Assembly (NCBI GenBank): GCA_002778785.1
Contig: PEZS01000016.1
Coordinates: 53,092-117,091 of the forward strand
Reading direction: 5' to 3'
Length of the DNA stretch: 64,000 nucleotides
DNA from: Bdellovibrionales bacterium CG10_big_fil_rev_8_21_14_0_10_45_34
Lineage (GTDB): Bacteria > Bdellovibrionota > Bdellovibrionia > Bdellovibrionales > 1-14-0-10-45-34
The notes beneath the pieces were generated by a model. That model did no database searches, was not told where the DNA came from, and was given only the letters and a program-made list of their open reading frames with translations. Below are positions 18,824 through 28,626 of the stretch, piece by piece (within the stretch, counting starts at the first letter, position 1; each line of letters opens with the position of its first letter). Both the position numbers and the translations under genes were made by a program.

Positions 18824-18903
18824 TCGTATGCAAACCTTTTAAGCTAATGATTGTTTGACTTGGAGCGAAACTCAATTCAATTTTAATCGAAGGCTGGTGC
18901 CCC

Positions 18904-20091
18904 ATGGTTTGGAACAAAAAAATCACATTCGCTTACGGTGCTTTGCTGGGCGGCTTGCTCACGCAAACCTACCTAACATATCATTTCTTCGCGATCCGCT
19001 TTGGTCGTTTGGCAGAAAAGTCAGTTTGTAATATTAACGCCACGTTCAACTGCGACGCTGTGGCAGCTAGCGAGTACTCCGAGCTCTTCGGCGCTCCCAT
19101 CAGTTTATGGTCGGTCTGGATACATGTTGCCCTTCTCGTCCTAATGATGGCTGCCCAGTTTGATGAAAATGAGGTAACGGCCAGGCGCAAAGCTAGGCTT
19201 TCTGTTTACGGCGCGGGTTTCATCGCAATATTGTCGGTCATTATGGGCTCCATTTCTTTTTTTAAGCTGGGCGCCTTGTGTATTTTTTGTTTAATGGCCT
19301 ATGGATTTTCTTTCTTACTTTTTGGGTTCGTTTTTGCAGCCATAGATTTCAAGAGAACAGGCTCTGAAATCCTAACAGACCTTAAAAGCCTCCTTTTATT
19401 TCGAAAAAGTGCGGCCGGACTAGAAGCGTCTTTGCTCGTCGCTATACCCATCGTCACTTTCATCACAGCAGACATGGTTCAAAAGAGTGTCGCAAAAGGT
19501 TTGCCAGTAATCACAAGCCAGTCATTGCAGGAGTGGAGATCCAATGAAGAGATGCAGTTTTCTCAACGTGGACTAGTCAAAGGCGACACCAAAGATCCAA
19601 AAATGACAATTGTGGAGTTCGCTGACTTTCAATGTATTCATTGCAAAATGGCTGGGCCTACACTCGATGCCTTTGTCAACAGTCGACCCCATGTCCTTTT
19701 GATCTTTAAAGGCTTCCCGCTTGATCCTCAGTGCAATCCGAATATGGAAGGTGGCCAAAGTGGTGGAACTAGCAGATCATGCACTCTAGCCAGAATGGTT
19801 TGGTGTGCTGATAAACAGGGTCGAGGCTGGCAAGCGCACGATTGGGTTTTTGACAACTTTGGTGCGCCAGAGTCGAGCGATGCAGTCATAATGGCAAAAG
19901 AACTAGCTCTCAACGAAAAGCAACTCCTCGAGTGTTTACAATCAGATGATAGCCTTGAGGGCATTATTGAAATTGCTCGCGAAGGTAAGATGGTTCGAGG
20001 CACACCGACGATTCTTGTAAATGGAAAAGTTTTACCCTCAGGGCAGTCTATGACTACGCTGAATGCTCTCTATAAAGAAATCGTGAAGTAG
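18904..20091 (+). CDS. VKOR-thioredoxin fusion (disulfide-forming enzyme)
   Basis: 395 residues. The N-terminal half is a four- or five-helix VKOR domain with loop cysteines in CNINATFNCD and the quinone-side pair in LGALCIFCLM. The C-terminal half (about 215-395) is a DsbA-like thioredoxin domain with FADFQCIHCKMAGP and the cis-Pro loop GTPTILVNG. Family role: quinone-coupled reoxidation of a periplasmic thiol oxidase that puts disulfides into exported proteins, here in one chain. Likely clients nearby are the Cys-rich secreted proteins and LptD (inference). Confidence 0.9.
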   Translation: MVWNKKITFAYGALLGGLLTQTYLTYHFFAIRFGRLAEKSVCNINATFNCDAVAASEYSELFGAPISLWSVWIHVALLVLMMAAQFDENEVTARRKARLSVYGAGFIAILSVIMGSISFFKLGALCIFCLMAYGFSFLLFGFVFAAIDFKRTGSEILTDLKSLLLFRKSAAGLEASLLVAIPIVTFITADMVQKSVAKGLPVITSQSLQEWRSNEEMQFSQRGLVKGDTKDPKMTIVEFADFQCIHCKMAGPTLDAFVNSRPHVLLIFKGFPLDPQCNPNMEGGQSGGTSRSCTLARMVWCADKQGRGWQAHDWVFDNFGAPESSDAVIMAKELALNEKQLLECLQSDDSLEGIIEIAREGKMVRGTPTILVNGKVLPSGQSMTTLNALYKEIVK

Positions 20092-20096
20092 ATTAT

Positions 20097-20696
20097 TTAG
20101 ATATCAAGAACGTTAAGTAGAAAACTGGCGCCTTTTTGAATGGTCACTTTCACAAAACCAGACACTTGTGAAAGTGCTTCGTGTGACGCCAAGACAGCAA
20201 AAGCTACAAAAACACATATGACAAATGTCCTTAGAACCCACGCCGAGGCTCTTAGATCGCGAACCTTAAGATCATTCTCGACCTGCTCTATCCTACCAAG
20301 ATAAGACTTAAGTGATTCAAAGAGCCCCAATAGCTTTTCTTGAATCCGCTGCTTTTGAGCTAGCGGCAATGACGGCTTCTCTTTGCTACGTCCAAGCTGC
20401 TCGATCTGACTAATAATAAACTCGGATTGCTCGTACATTTGAGTTGTCCGAGCTATATATCCGGGGACACTTATCTTGTAACTTCGGTAAACCTTCAGTT
20501 CTCGGCGCGCTACATCGTATTTTGAATTAGCAACAAAGGAGAGAATGGAGTTCTTTAAAGAATCCACACGGCCCGTAATTCGCGAAGTTAAATCTAGCTC
20601 TTCGGTATTATCAGACTCGGAAGACGAATCTAGCGAAGAACTAGCCTCCAGATCGCCACTGAGCTCGTCTTCGATCAATTTTAGTGCATTGCTCAT
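20097..20696 (-). CDS. Hypothetical protein with a C-terminal membrane helix
   Basis: 199 residues: acidic Ser-rich N-terminus (10-35), helical middle with a predicted coiled segment (45-145), and one hydrophobic helix (about 155-175, TFVICVFVAFAVLASH) near the C-terminus, as in tail-anchored or single-pass proteins. No family recognised. Convergent with the VKOR fusion, five bases apart, and divergent from rsmI. Confidence 0.5.
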   Translation of the reverse strand: MSNALKLIEDELSGDLEASSSLDSSSESDNTEELDLTSRITGRVDSLKNSILSFVANSKYDVARRELKVYRSYKISVPGYIARTTQMYEQSEFIISQIEQLGRSKEKPSLPLAQKQRIQEKLLGLFESLKSYLGRIEQVENDLKVRDLRASAWVLRTFVICVFVAFAVLASHEALSQVSGFVKVTIQKGASFLLNVLDI

Positions 20697-20789
20697 ACTT
20701 TATCTCTCGACTTTCGTATCGGCTTTTCATTGCTGTGAATTGAGTGATTTGGTTACACAGAGTTAAATGAATAGGAGGAACAACTTGTA

Positions 20790-21668
20790 ATGTCATCTAA
20801 ACTAGACCTAGGCCGTGCTCAAGGGCTGCAAATCGTCGCGACTCCCATCGGAAATTTCGGTGATATCTCTTTACGAGCCGTTGAAGCCCTCAAAACGGCC
20901 GACGTCATTTACTGTGAAGACACACGCGTTAGCTTAAGGTTGCTAACTCATTTTGGGATTACTGATAAAAAGTTGAAATCAGCCAATGAACACACCGAGG
21001 GCGGACTCGTCCAAGATGTATTAAACCATTTAAAAAACAACGCGACAGTTGTGCTCATTTCTGACGCTGGAACGCCCAATATAAATGACCCGGGCTATCA
21101 TTTAGTGAAAGCATGCTTAACGAATAATATTAACGTCACTCCCATACCGGGGCCGTCTTCCCTCACCGCCGCATTGTCGGCATCACCTATTGGCGGCGGG
21201 CACTTTGTATACCTGGGCTATCTGCCGCGTAAGCAAGGCGAACTCTCGGCTCTCTTACGATCACTGCCTGAAGCTCTCGAAAAAGCGGTGTTCCTGGAAT
21301 CGCCCAAAAGACTTCTTTCTAGTTTAAAACTTATTAAGGAAGTTTTTGGGAATAAGTCGGAAGTGTGCCTCTATCACGAGCTCACGAAAATCCATGAAAG
21401 CATTCACTTCGGCAAGATCGATGCGATTTTAGATGAGTTTAACAACAAGGAGATTCTCGGAGAATGGATAGGCATCCTGTCGCTCAGAGGGCGTAGCCAA
21501 ACTTCACTAAACATCGATTCCGCCTGGCAAGGAGCACTGCAAAATGCAATAGATCTAAAGATCGCACCGTCCAACATTGTGGAGATTTTTAAACCTCTGT
21601 GGCCAAGATCAAAAAAAGAGCTCTATAATCTAATTCTCGAAAAGAAGGAAGTTTCGATTGAAAAGTAA
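20790..21668 (+). CDS. rsmI: 16S rRNA (cytidine1402-2'-O)-methyltransferase
   Basis: 292 residues. LQIVATPIGNFGDISLRAVEAL, DVIYCEDTRVSLRLL, LISDAGTPNINDPGY and PGPSSLTAALSASPI are the tetrapyrrole-methylase-fold motifs of RsmI, which uses SAM to 2'-O-methylate C1402 at the ribosomal P site. AGGAGG lies before the ATG. The 3' end overlaps the cyclase gene by 11 bases. Confidence 0.95.
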   Translation: MSSKLDLGRAQGLQIVATPIGNFGDISLRAVEALKTADVIYCEDTRVSLRLLTHFGITDKKLKSANEHTEGGLVQDVLNHLKNNATVVLISDAGTPNINDPGYHLVKACLTNNINVTPIPGPSSLTAALSASPIGGGHFVYLGYLPRKQGELSALLRSLPEALEKAVFLESPKRLLSSLKLIKEVFGNKSEVCLYHELTKIHESIHFGKIDAILDEFNNKEILGEWIGILSLRGRSQTSLNIDSAWQGALQNAIDLKIAPSNIVEIFKPLWPRSKKELYNLILEKKEVSIEK

Positions 21669-24339
21669 GTTACTCACTGTTTTTAAATTTGTTTTTAGTT
21701 TCTCCGCAGTTCGGCTTGGTCTCATTATTACAGGCTTTCTCTTTTATTTCTCCACCGTTTTCTATCGTCCGGAGGGATTACGATCTGAAGGAGAAGGCAC
21801 TGCAATTGATATACTTCATCTTATTCATCAGAAATCTGTAGATATCCGGATGGTTCATCGAGGCTACGTTGCCCCCGACGACCGGATAGTGCTTCTCACA
21901 GTTGATGAAAATTCTCTGCAGTGGTTAGGGCGGTGGCCTTGGTCGCGAGACATAATGGCGAACGTCGTTGAGAAGGTCATGGAGTTTAATATCAAAGCCA
22001 TTGGTTTTGATATTGTTTTTCCAGAATCAGAAAAGACTGATCTCTACCAATCGCTTGAGAAAATAAAGAGTTTACCTGGTATATCGCCGCAAGTAGAAAA
22101 CACGATCTTAAGTGAGCTTAAGCGCGCGGATAAAGATCGTATACTAGGCGAGACTATTGCAAAACATTCCGAAAGGATAGTAACCGGCGGGTACTTCGAT
22201 ACTGACGTGCATGTTTACTATCCGTACCAAAGCGTTTGCTTTGACTATCTCAGAAAGCAATCTCACGAATACAAGTTCCTCGAGGGTGACCAAGCTCTTT
22301 CTCTCGTACTAGATTCCTTGGCAAACGAGCCTCCGGAGTTCGTCCACCAATTCTTAAGTTATCAGTTTAAGAGAATCGACTTTAAAATCAGACGCGACCT
22401 TAAGGGGCTTCCTGACAATGTGCTTTCGGATCGAGTATTCGATGCCCAACAACTCTACTGCACGCAGTTTTTAGCCGGAACAGATGACACTCTCGATGAA
22501 TTCAAAAACATTTGGCCGAATGTTCAAAAGGCTTATCCTGACTTTTCTGAAACTCCGTTTGAAGACTTCGTTTCAAGCTTCCAAACCCTTTTTGATATTC
22601 CTAATCAAACGCTAGCGGCTGAGAGATGGTGGCTCAATGTTCCGGACATTTCTGAGGGTGCAGCCTATTTCGCCTCGTTTAACGCCTACCCCGACAAAGA
22701 CGGTGTGGTGCGAAGAGCTTATCTGGTAACTCGGTATTCAGATCAATTCATTCCCAGTTTGGCTCTGAAACTACACATGCTCACACAAGAAAAAGGTCTT
22801 CTTGTAAATATTGACCAGGATCCTATAAGGGGCAGAGGAAAGTCGATCAAAGGTTTAGATCTTACAAACTCTGAGACAGGAGAGGTTGAATTATCTCTGC
22901 CCGCTGACCGAAGCGGGCGAGTGCTTATCAACTACCATGGCCCGAAGTACACGTATCCGCATTTGTCAGCGGGAGAGCTCTTTTCGCGCGACGGAAAGGC
23001 CAAAGTTGCTCAGTGGGATGGCCATGAAACTAGAGAGACAAAGATCGATCTAAAAGAATATTTGCAAGATAAAATTCTCTTGTTCGGTGCCACTGCAGTA
23101 GGAATCTTTGATTTAAGGGTTACTCCCTTCTCGGAAGACTTTCCGGGGCTAGAAACGCATGCCAATGCCCTTGATAATATATTGAACAGTGACTTCTTAG
23201 TGCATCACTCGCTGGAACCGCTTTACATGCCATTTACATTGTTGGCGCTCGGTGTTTTTCTTTCGCTAGCACTCGCTCGGTTGGGAGCCATTTGGGGTTT
23301 TTTTACCGCCATATTTACAGCTCTCGTGATCTACCTGGTCGATAGATTTTACTTTTTTGCAAGCGGCTACATTATAGCGGTGGCACTACCTTTGTTGCTC
23401 ACCCTGATTATGTATATGGCAATGACGGCCTACAAATATCTCACTGAAGAAAGAAAGAAAAAGGAACTTAAAGGAACCTTTGCAAAGTATGTTTCGCCGG
23501 CCATTGTTGATGAGATATTAAAATCGCCTGAGAACCTACAGCTCGGCGGACGGAAAATATTTATGTCGGTGCTTTTTTCAGACGTAAGAGGTTTCACAAC
23601 TATCTCTGAGAAGCTCGACCCCCAGCAACTCACTCACATACTTAATACCTACCTAACTCCAATGACTCGCTTGGTTTTCAAGAACAAAGGAACGCTAGAC
23701 AAGTACATGGGTGACGCCATTATGGCTTTCTTTGGTGCCCCGATTACCTACGACAACCATGCTGAGATGGCTTGCCGGTGTGCGCTAGATATGATGTCTG
23801 AACTCAAAAAAATTCAAACCGATTTTGAAACGAAGGGTCTACCGCTGATAGATATTGGTATTGGCATAAATAGCGGAGAGATGAATGCCGGCAATATGGG
23901 ATCAGACATTGTTCGCTCCTATACCGTCATGGGAGACTCCGTAAATTTGGGCTCGCGCCTTGAGGGCATCAACAAGCAATATGGCACGCACATCATTATT
24001 AGCGAATTCACTCTTAAGGAGATTGGTGACAAGTTTGTTACTCGCGAAATCGACTCGGTGAGAGTTAAAGGAAAGCTCCTCCCAGTGAGAATTCACGAAT
24101 TAATGAACACCAAAGAAGCTGCCACCGATGATCAGAGAAAACTCTCTGAAAATTTTGATGCAGCTTTACAGCTTTATTACAAAGCAGAGTTTGATGCGGC
24201 CATGAGCGCCTTTACAAAGTGCCTCGATATTAATCCAGATGATGACAGCTCTAAGCTCTATATAAACCGGTGTAGCGAATTTTTAGAAGTTCCCCCTCCC
24301 AAAGACTGGGATGGAGTGTTCGAAATGAAGTCAAAGTAA
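21658..24339 (+). CDS. CHASE2-domain transmembrane adenylate cyclase (class III)
   Basis: 893 residues from a TTG with AAGGAAG six bases upstream, inside the rsmI 3' end. Layout: membrane helix (7-30), extracytoplasmic CHASE2 sensor (about 45-500), three membrane helices (about 520-590), class III cyclase (about 630-800), short TPR-like tail. Metal ligands D642 (FSDVRGF) and D686 (KYMGDA), purine-binding K682 and D760, and transition-state N763 and R767 are all present, so it should make cAMP. The CHASE2 domain suggests an envelope signal. A cAMP phosphodiesterase-like gene follows, 59 bases after the stop. Confidence 0.93.
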   Translation: MKSKLLTVFKFVFSFSAVRLGLIITGFLFYFSTVFYRPEGLRSEGEGTAIDILHLIHQKSVDIRMVHRGYVAPDDRIVLLTVDENSLQWLGRWPWSRDIMANVVEKVMEFNIKAIGFDIVFPESEKTDLYQSLEKIKSLPGISPQVENTILSELKRADKDRILGETIAKHSERIVTGGYFDTDVHVYYPYQSVCFDYLRKQSHEYKFLEGDQALSLVLDSLANEPPEFVHQFLSYQFKRIDFKIRRDLKGLPDNVLSDRVFDAQQLYCTQFLAGTDDTLDEFKNIWPNVQKAYPDFSETPFEDFVSSFQTLFDIPNQTLAAERWWLNVPDISEGAAYFASFNAYPDKDGVVRRAYLVTRYSDQFIPSLALKLHMLTQEKGLLVNIDQDPIRGRGKSIKGLDLTNSETGEVELSLPADRSGRVLINYHGPKYTYPHLSAGELFSRDGKAKVAQWDGHETRETKIDLKEYLQDKILLFGATAVGIFDLRVTPFSEDFPGLETHANALDNILNSDFLVHHSLEPLYMPFTLLALGVFLSLALARLGAIWGFFTAIFTALVIYLVDRFYFFASGYIIAVALPLLLTLIMYMAMTAYKYLTEERKKKELKGTFAKYVSPAIVDEILKSPENLQLGGRKIFMSVLFSDVRGFTTISEKLDPQQLTHILNTYLTPMTRLVFKNKGTLDKYMGDAIMAFFGAPITYDNHAEMACRCALDMMSELKKIQTDFETKGLPLIDIGIGINSGEMNAGNMGSDIVRSYTVMGDSVNLGSRLEGINKQYGTHIIISEFTLKEIGDKFVTREIDSVRVKGKLLPVRIHELMNTKEAATDDQRKLSENFDAALQLYYKAEFDAAMSAFTKCLDINPDDDSSKLYINRCSEFLEVPPPKDWDGVFEMKSK

Positions 24340-24398
24340 GTAATATTTTTAGCTCAGTGGCCCAAACGGCCGATTCCATCTGAAGGAGCTACGTTAAA

Positions 24399-25169
24399 AT
24401 GAGAGTTAAAGTTATTGGCTCGCATGGTGGAACAGCACCGGGCTATCGAACTTCTTGTTACCTGGTCAATAATCGATTCTACATCGATGCGGGATCTGTT
24501 GCCTCGGCGCTCAGTCCAAAACAACAAATGGCCGTAACAGACATTCTGATCACTCATCCGCACATAGACCATATCAAGGATCTTTGCTTTCTCATTGAGA
24601 ACTCATTTCATCCCGATCGCCAAGAGCTTCGTATCCACTCGACGGCTGAGATAATCAATGATATCCACACGCACCTTTTTAACAACGTGCTATGGCCCGA
24701 TTTCACCAAAATACCCATTGATTCCAAGTCCGGTAGATTTCTCATGAAATTTTGTCCTATTGAAGGCTCAGTGAGTATTGATGGAGTAAAGATCGAGCCT
24801 ATTAAGGTCAATCATCCAGGAAACGCCGTCGGGTACCTTTTAGATGCTGGTAACGAGCAGATAGTATTTTCGGGCGATACGGGCCCAACGGAAAAGTTAT
24901 GGCAAAAAGCCAGCGATTGCGCCAACCTTCGCGCAATCTTCACAGAGATTAGCTTTCCAAGCAATATGGAAGCCCTGGCCAAGGCAGCCGGGCACTTTAC
25001 CACTCGGCAACTTCTCGATGAGCTCGCTAAGGTCAGGCAAAAAGACATCCCTGTATACATTGCTCACTTCAAACCTCAGTTCCTAGAAGAGCTGATGAAT
25101 GAATTCCACCGCATGGCACCAGAGAGAGTGATTCTCATGCACCAAGAAGACGAGTATATCTTTGAATAA
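24399..25169 (+). CDS. Class II cAMP phosphodiesterase-like metallo-beta-lactamase fold hydrolase
   Basis: 256 residues. The metal motif THPHIDH gives H53, H55, D57 and H58; further ligands are in VNHPGNA, FSGDTG and AHFKP. The N-terminal VKVIGSHGG and the TCYLV-like strand are typical of class II (PDE1-type) cyclic-nucleotide phosphodiesterases. It probably hydrolyses the cAMP made by the adjacent cyclase; substrate is inferred from family and context. No signal peptide, so cytoplasmic. lptD starts 11 bases after its stop. Confidence 0.85.
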   Translation: MRVKVIGSHGGTAPGYRTSCYLVNNRFYIDAGSVASALSPKQQMAVTDILITHPHIDHIKDLCFLIENSFHPDRQELRIHSTAEIINDIHTHLFNNVLWPDFTKIPIDSKSGRFLMKFCPIEGSVSIDGVKIEPIKVNHPGNAVGYLLDAGNEQIVFSGDTGPTEKLWQKASDCANLRAIFTEISFPSNMEALAKAAGHFTTRQLLDELAKVRQKDIPVYIAHFKPQFLEELMNEFHRMAPERVILMHQEDEYIFE

Positions 25170-25180
25170 GATATACTTTA

Positions 25181-27595
25181 ATGCAGCGTGTACTCAGAAC
25201 CCTCTTTTTGATTTGGGGATTACTCCTCATATCTGTCAACTCACTTGCTCTGAAAGTTGAAAATTCAGAGGGTGATCCTGTATTGCTTGATGCCGATCAA
25301 GCCAACATAGAATATGACGACGACGGCAATCAGGTCATACTGCTGAGAGGTAACGTACAGGTCATTCATCAACAGCAACACATGACGGCGTCTGAAGCGA
25401 CGATCCATACCAAGACTCGAATGATCGACGCTGTGGGTAATGTGATGCTTGTCACCCCTAAAGCCACTTTATCTGCCAAAAGAGTTTTGCTCAGCTACGA
25501 AACCAACACAGGAGAGGCCTACGACGGATTTATTCAGTCTGGGCAAGTTACCTTTGCAGGAACTCTCATACGAAAGACTGGCGACAACACTTACGAAGCC
25601 GAAGACAGCGATTACACCTCTTGCACAACCTGCCCTCCCGGTTGGAGTTTTACTGGCACTTCCATGAATGCCGAACTAGAGGGGTATGCGCACATTCGAA
25701 ACCCCATTATGTGGGCAGGTAAAGTGCCTATTTTTTGGCTTCCCTACATTATTCTTCCAATGAATAGCAACCGTAGAACCGGGCTACTCTTTCCGGTACC
25801 TGAATTCACAGGAGCAAGCGGTTTCGCGATTTCTGAAAGTCTATTTATTGTGCTCGGGCGCAGTCACGATGCGACAGTGTCGGTGAAGCACTATTTCGGA
25901 GGCGCAACCGGAATAGGGACGGGTCGGCGTGGGACGAAGTTTTTAGGGCAATATCGCTATGCTCTTGCACCCCGCTCAAGGGGACAAATAGACACAGCCT
26001 ACCTAGACGATCGCATTCTACTCAAAGACAGAAAAACCAAACGATGGTTCACAAGGTACGACCACAGTTACGTATTTCCGGATGGCACCGAAAATCGAGC
26101 CAGCCTTAATCTCGTCAGCGACGTACAGTATCCCAGAGATTTCGTTGCAGAAATTGAAACGCTTGGGGGGCAGGTCTTAGGCAATCCCGCTTTAGAAAAT
26201 CGATTTTCCGTATTTAAAAATACAGAGTCCTCACATTATTCCGTAGATGCGGCACACCACTATAATTTGCTCACGACAGGACCGTTCTCTGACAATCGCG
26301 ATGCTGTTCACAGAATGCCAGAATTTAGATACAACCTTGCGCCTCAAAGATCTGCTTCAGGGTTTTTGACCCAATTCGACATTCTTTACAACAATTTCTC
26401 AAGAGATAGTTCCAGCTACGATGACAGAAGTTACACCGATGCCACTGCCGGCAATAGCTGCGCAGCCTTGGGCGGAGTACCAGTGCCTGATGGCCAAGTC
26501 TGCGTAGATCAGTTCGGTAATCCACTTCGTGACGGTCGCTTCGATCCAACCCGCGACCTCATTCGCACGGGTCAAAGAATAATTATATCACCGAGCGTGT
26601 CTTACCCGGTTAAAGTGGGGCAAATTGAAGTTCTCCCCTCGGTTTCTTACACAGAATCACAGTACAGATTAGGAACAGGGGAAGGCCCTCGCGAAGGATT
26701 CCAAGAAAGCACCGAGCGGCGCTACTTTAGAACGCAAATGTCCGCAAGAACCAGAGCTAGCCGGTTCTTTGGTTTAGAGAACGCAGATGCTGATGCCGAT
26801 AAATACCGTCACGAAATTCAACCTGAGGTGCGCTACACCACAATACCTTGGAGCTCACGAGCCGACCATCCTTTCTTTGGTGATCGCGATGTGGAGCCCT
26901 CCTTTAGGGCGGATAGTCCTCTAACGTCACGCGATGTCATCCAGTTTGATTACAACGACCGACTTATAGACAAGAACCTCGTTACATTTTCTTTTACAAA
27001 TCGACTGGTGCGAAAACGCCAATACGGTGACGGCAATAGGTACAAACAGATCGCTTTAGTGAGACTTGCGCAGTCCTATGACATTAACGAAGCTGGAAGA
27101 TCCACTTACAACTCTGAAGATGAAAGACAGCCTTGGACGGATCTCTCTGCTCTTGTAGATCTCAGATTTGACAATCTCGAACTCAACTCGATTATGAGAT
27201 ACTATCCGTATCAACGAACGACTTCAAATTCTTCGCGAGCAAGGATTATGAACGCAAATGGCGACTTCTTTCAGACAAGTTACACTCATGCGTTCTCGAT
27301 TGCTCGTTTGCCGAAAACCCAAGTCGTATCTCGTAGTGAAGATTTGAATTTTGACGTGTTTAAACGCTTTAAATATTTTGGAATGGGATTCGGGAATCAG
27401 TATTCTTTGAGTCAAGCAAGGAGCTTGGCCTATACGGCCCGTCTTGAACTCACACCGCCCGGTAACTGCTGGGGATTTGATTTTCAGTACACTAAGCCGA
27501 TCAATGCGGAATTCTCATTTGTTTTCAACTTCTACTTTATGTTCGATGGTAAAACCCGCACTGGCGTCGGCAATAGCGGTATACCGCAAAGCTAG
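25181..27595 (+). CDS. lptD: LPS-assembly outer-membrane protein LptD
   Basis: 804 residues. Signal peptide (1-24), an N-terminal OstA/LptA-like jellyroll (about 30-150: DADQANIEYDDDGNQVILLRGNVQV, ASEATIHTKTRMIDAVGNV), then a beta-barrel of about 600 residues containing the family strand VPIFWLPYIILPM and RRTGLLFP. It inserts LPS into the outer leaflet with LptE, so this cell has an LPS outer membrane. Cysteines sit at the plug (SCTTC) and near the C-terminus (GNCW), as in disulfide-dependent LptD. Confidence 0.93.
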   Translation: MQRVLRTLFLIWGLLLISVNSLALKVENSEGDPVLLDADQANIEYDDDGNQVILLRGNVQVIHQQQHMTASEATIHTKTRMIDAVGNVMLVTPKATLSAKRVLLSYETNTGEAYDGFIQSGQVTFAGTLIRKTGDNTYEAEDSDYTSCTTCPPGWSFTGTSMNAELEGYAHIRNPIMWAGKVPIFWLPYIILPMNSNRRTGLLFPVPEFTGASGFAISESLFIVLGRSHDATVSVKHYFGGATGIGTGRRGTKFLGQYRYALAPRSRGQIDTAYLDDRILLKDRKTKRWFTRYDHSYVFPDGTENRASLNLVSDVQYPRDFVAEIETLGGQVLGNPALENRFSVFKNTESSHYSVDAAHHYNLLTTGPFSDNRDAVHRMPEFRYNLAPQRSASGFLTQFDILYNNFSRDSSSYDDRSYTDATAGNSCAALGGVPVPDGQVCVDQFGNPLRDGRFDPTRDLIRTGQRIIISPSVSYPVKVGQIEVLPSVSYTESQYRLGTGEGPREGFQESTERRYFRTQMSARTRASRFFGLENADADADKYRHEIQPEVRYTTIPWSSRADHPFFGDRDVEPSFRADSPLTSRDVIQFDYNDRLIDKNLVTFSFTNRLVRKRQYGDGNRYKQIALVRLAQSYDINEAGRSTYNSEDERQPWTDLSALVDLRFDNLELNSIMRYYPYQRTTSNSSRARIMNANGDFFQTSYTHAFSIARLPKTQVVSRSEDLNFDVFKRFKYFGMGFGNQYSLSQARSLAYTARLELTPPGNCWGFDFQYTKPINAEFSFVFNFYFMFDGKTRTGVGNSGIPQS

Positions 27596-27623
27596 GGCAC
27601 CTAAAACACCGTAAGTAATCTAA

Positions 27624-28175
27624 CTAAAAAGTAGTGAATGAAACGAGCAAACTGCCGCCGTCAATATTTCCTTTAGACTCTAGGGGCATTGCTGTCACAA
27701 ACCAGCGGTTAACGCGCGCATGCTCGCGAGAACTCCCGAAGGCTTCTCTGGTGGTTTCGAAAGAGTGTTCAGCAAGGTGTTTTTGACTCTCAAATCCACT
27801 TAGGCCTCTTGGGCTTTGGCGCATCGCTTGCCCTTTTGGGCTGAGGCGAATCGCTTGCACTGGCTCTTCATCAGAAACAAAGTAGGCGACGTAAACGCCT
27901 AAAAGAATTCCTGCATAAAGGCCGAGCGAAGCTCCCCGAGCAATGTTCTGAAGGTTCTCTCCGGGTTGATCCACCATTACCAATGAGGCGGCCCCCAATA
28001 CTGTCCCTATGGCAATGCCATACATGGAACTTGTCAGGACAATCTTCATCTCCCCTTCAGCTTGACCATTGGTTGGGGAGAAGGTCATCGCCGCGGCGAC
28101 TGCCAAAATACAAAAAAAAGAAATCTTCGTTCGATAAAGAAAAGACTTTAAGATTTTCGATTTAAAATAGTTCAT
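27624..28175 (-). CDS. Exported or membrane protein of unknown function
   Basis: 183 residues: signal-like helix (about 18-33, ending in GQAEG), two glycine-rich hydrophobic segments (about 47-65, SMYGIAIGTVLGAASLVMV; 85-103), then a polar tail with a SPKGQ/SPRGL pair and a beta-like end (WFVTAMPLES...LLVSFTTF). The paired Gly-rich helices recall small glycine-zipper membrane proteins, but I cannot name a family. Convergent with lptD. Confidence 0.5.
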   Translation of the reverse strand: MNYFKSKILKSFLYRTKISFFCILAVAAAMTFSPTNGQAEGEMKIVLTSSMYGIAIGTVLGAASLVMVDQPGENLQNIARGASLGLYAGILLGVYVAYFVSDEEPVQAIRLSPKGQAMRQSPRGLSGFESQKHLAEHSFETTREAFGSSREHARVNRWFVTAMPLESKGNIDGGSLLVSFTTF

Positions 28176-28263
28176 GATCGTATCATGTCATCTCAAGAGC
28201 CATAATGTCAGTGCGTTCATGATCAATTAGAAGCTATGCGTAATAGACAGATAAATCCTGCGG

Positions 28264-28626
28264 CTACAAAAAATCTGACAGATCTAAAAATTGGATCCCG
28301 CCTTGCCTGACCATAGCCACAAAGAATGCGACCTCGCCCTCAAATCGTGACTGCCAATCTCTCCATTGCCTTGCTTGACTCAGTATTTGATTTTGGGTGA
28401 GCCTGAAGCCATCGAACGACTCATGAGTGCTGCTCTTTACTTCGACCGCGATGTAGAACCTTCTATCTTTTGAACGAAACAAAAGGTCTACTTCAGCAAA
28501 TCTGCCTTTTAGCCTATGACGAACAAGCACCAATCCCACTTTTTTTAAAGCTTGGGCAACTAGTGCCTCACAGAATAGCCCCCTCTGATGGGCACTGCTG
28601 AGTAGACGAATTTTCTCCGCCGACAA
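28264..28626 (-). CDS. YraN/UPF0102 family endonuclease-like protein
   Basis: 120 residues from a TTG at 28626 overlapping rnhB by 59 bases. The reading frame is open up to an ATG at 28860, but that would overlap rnhB by 293 bases and add residues unrelated to the family, whose members are about 115-120 long. G-x-x-E-A-L-V-A near the start, FAEVDLLFRSKDRRFYIAVEVKSS (the PD-(D/E)xK-like E-x-D...E-V-K core) and a late R-x-x-Q region identify it. The partner rnhB is a frequent neighbour of yraN. Confidence 0.82.
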   Translation of the reverse strand: MSAEKIRLLSSAHQRGLFCEALVAQALKKVGLVLVRHRLKGRFAEVDLLFRSKDRRFYIAVEVKSSTHESFDGFRLTQNQILSQARQWRDWQSRFEGEVAFFVAMVRQGGIQFLDLSDFL

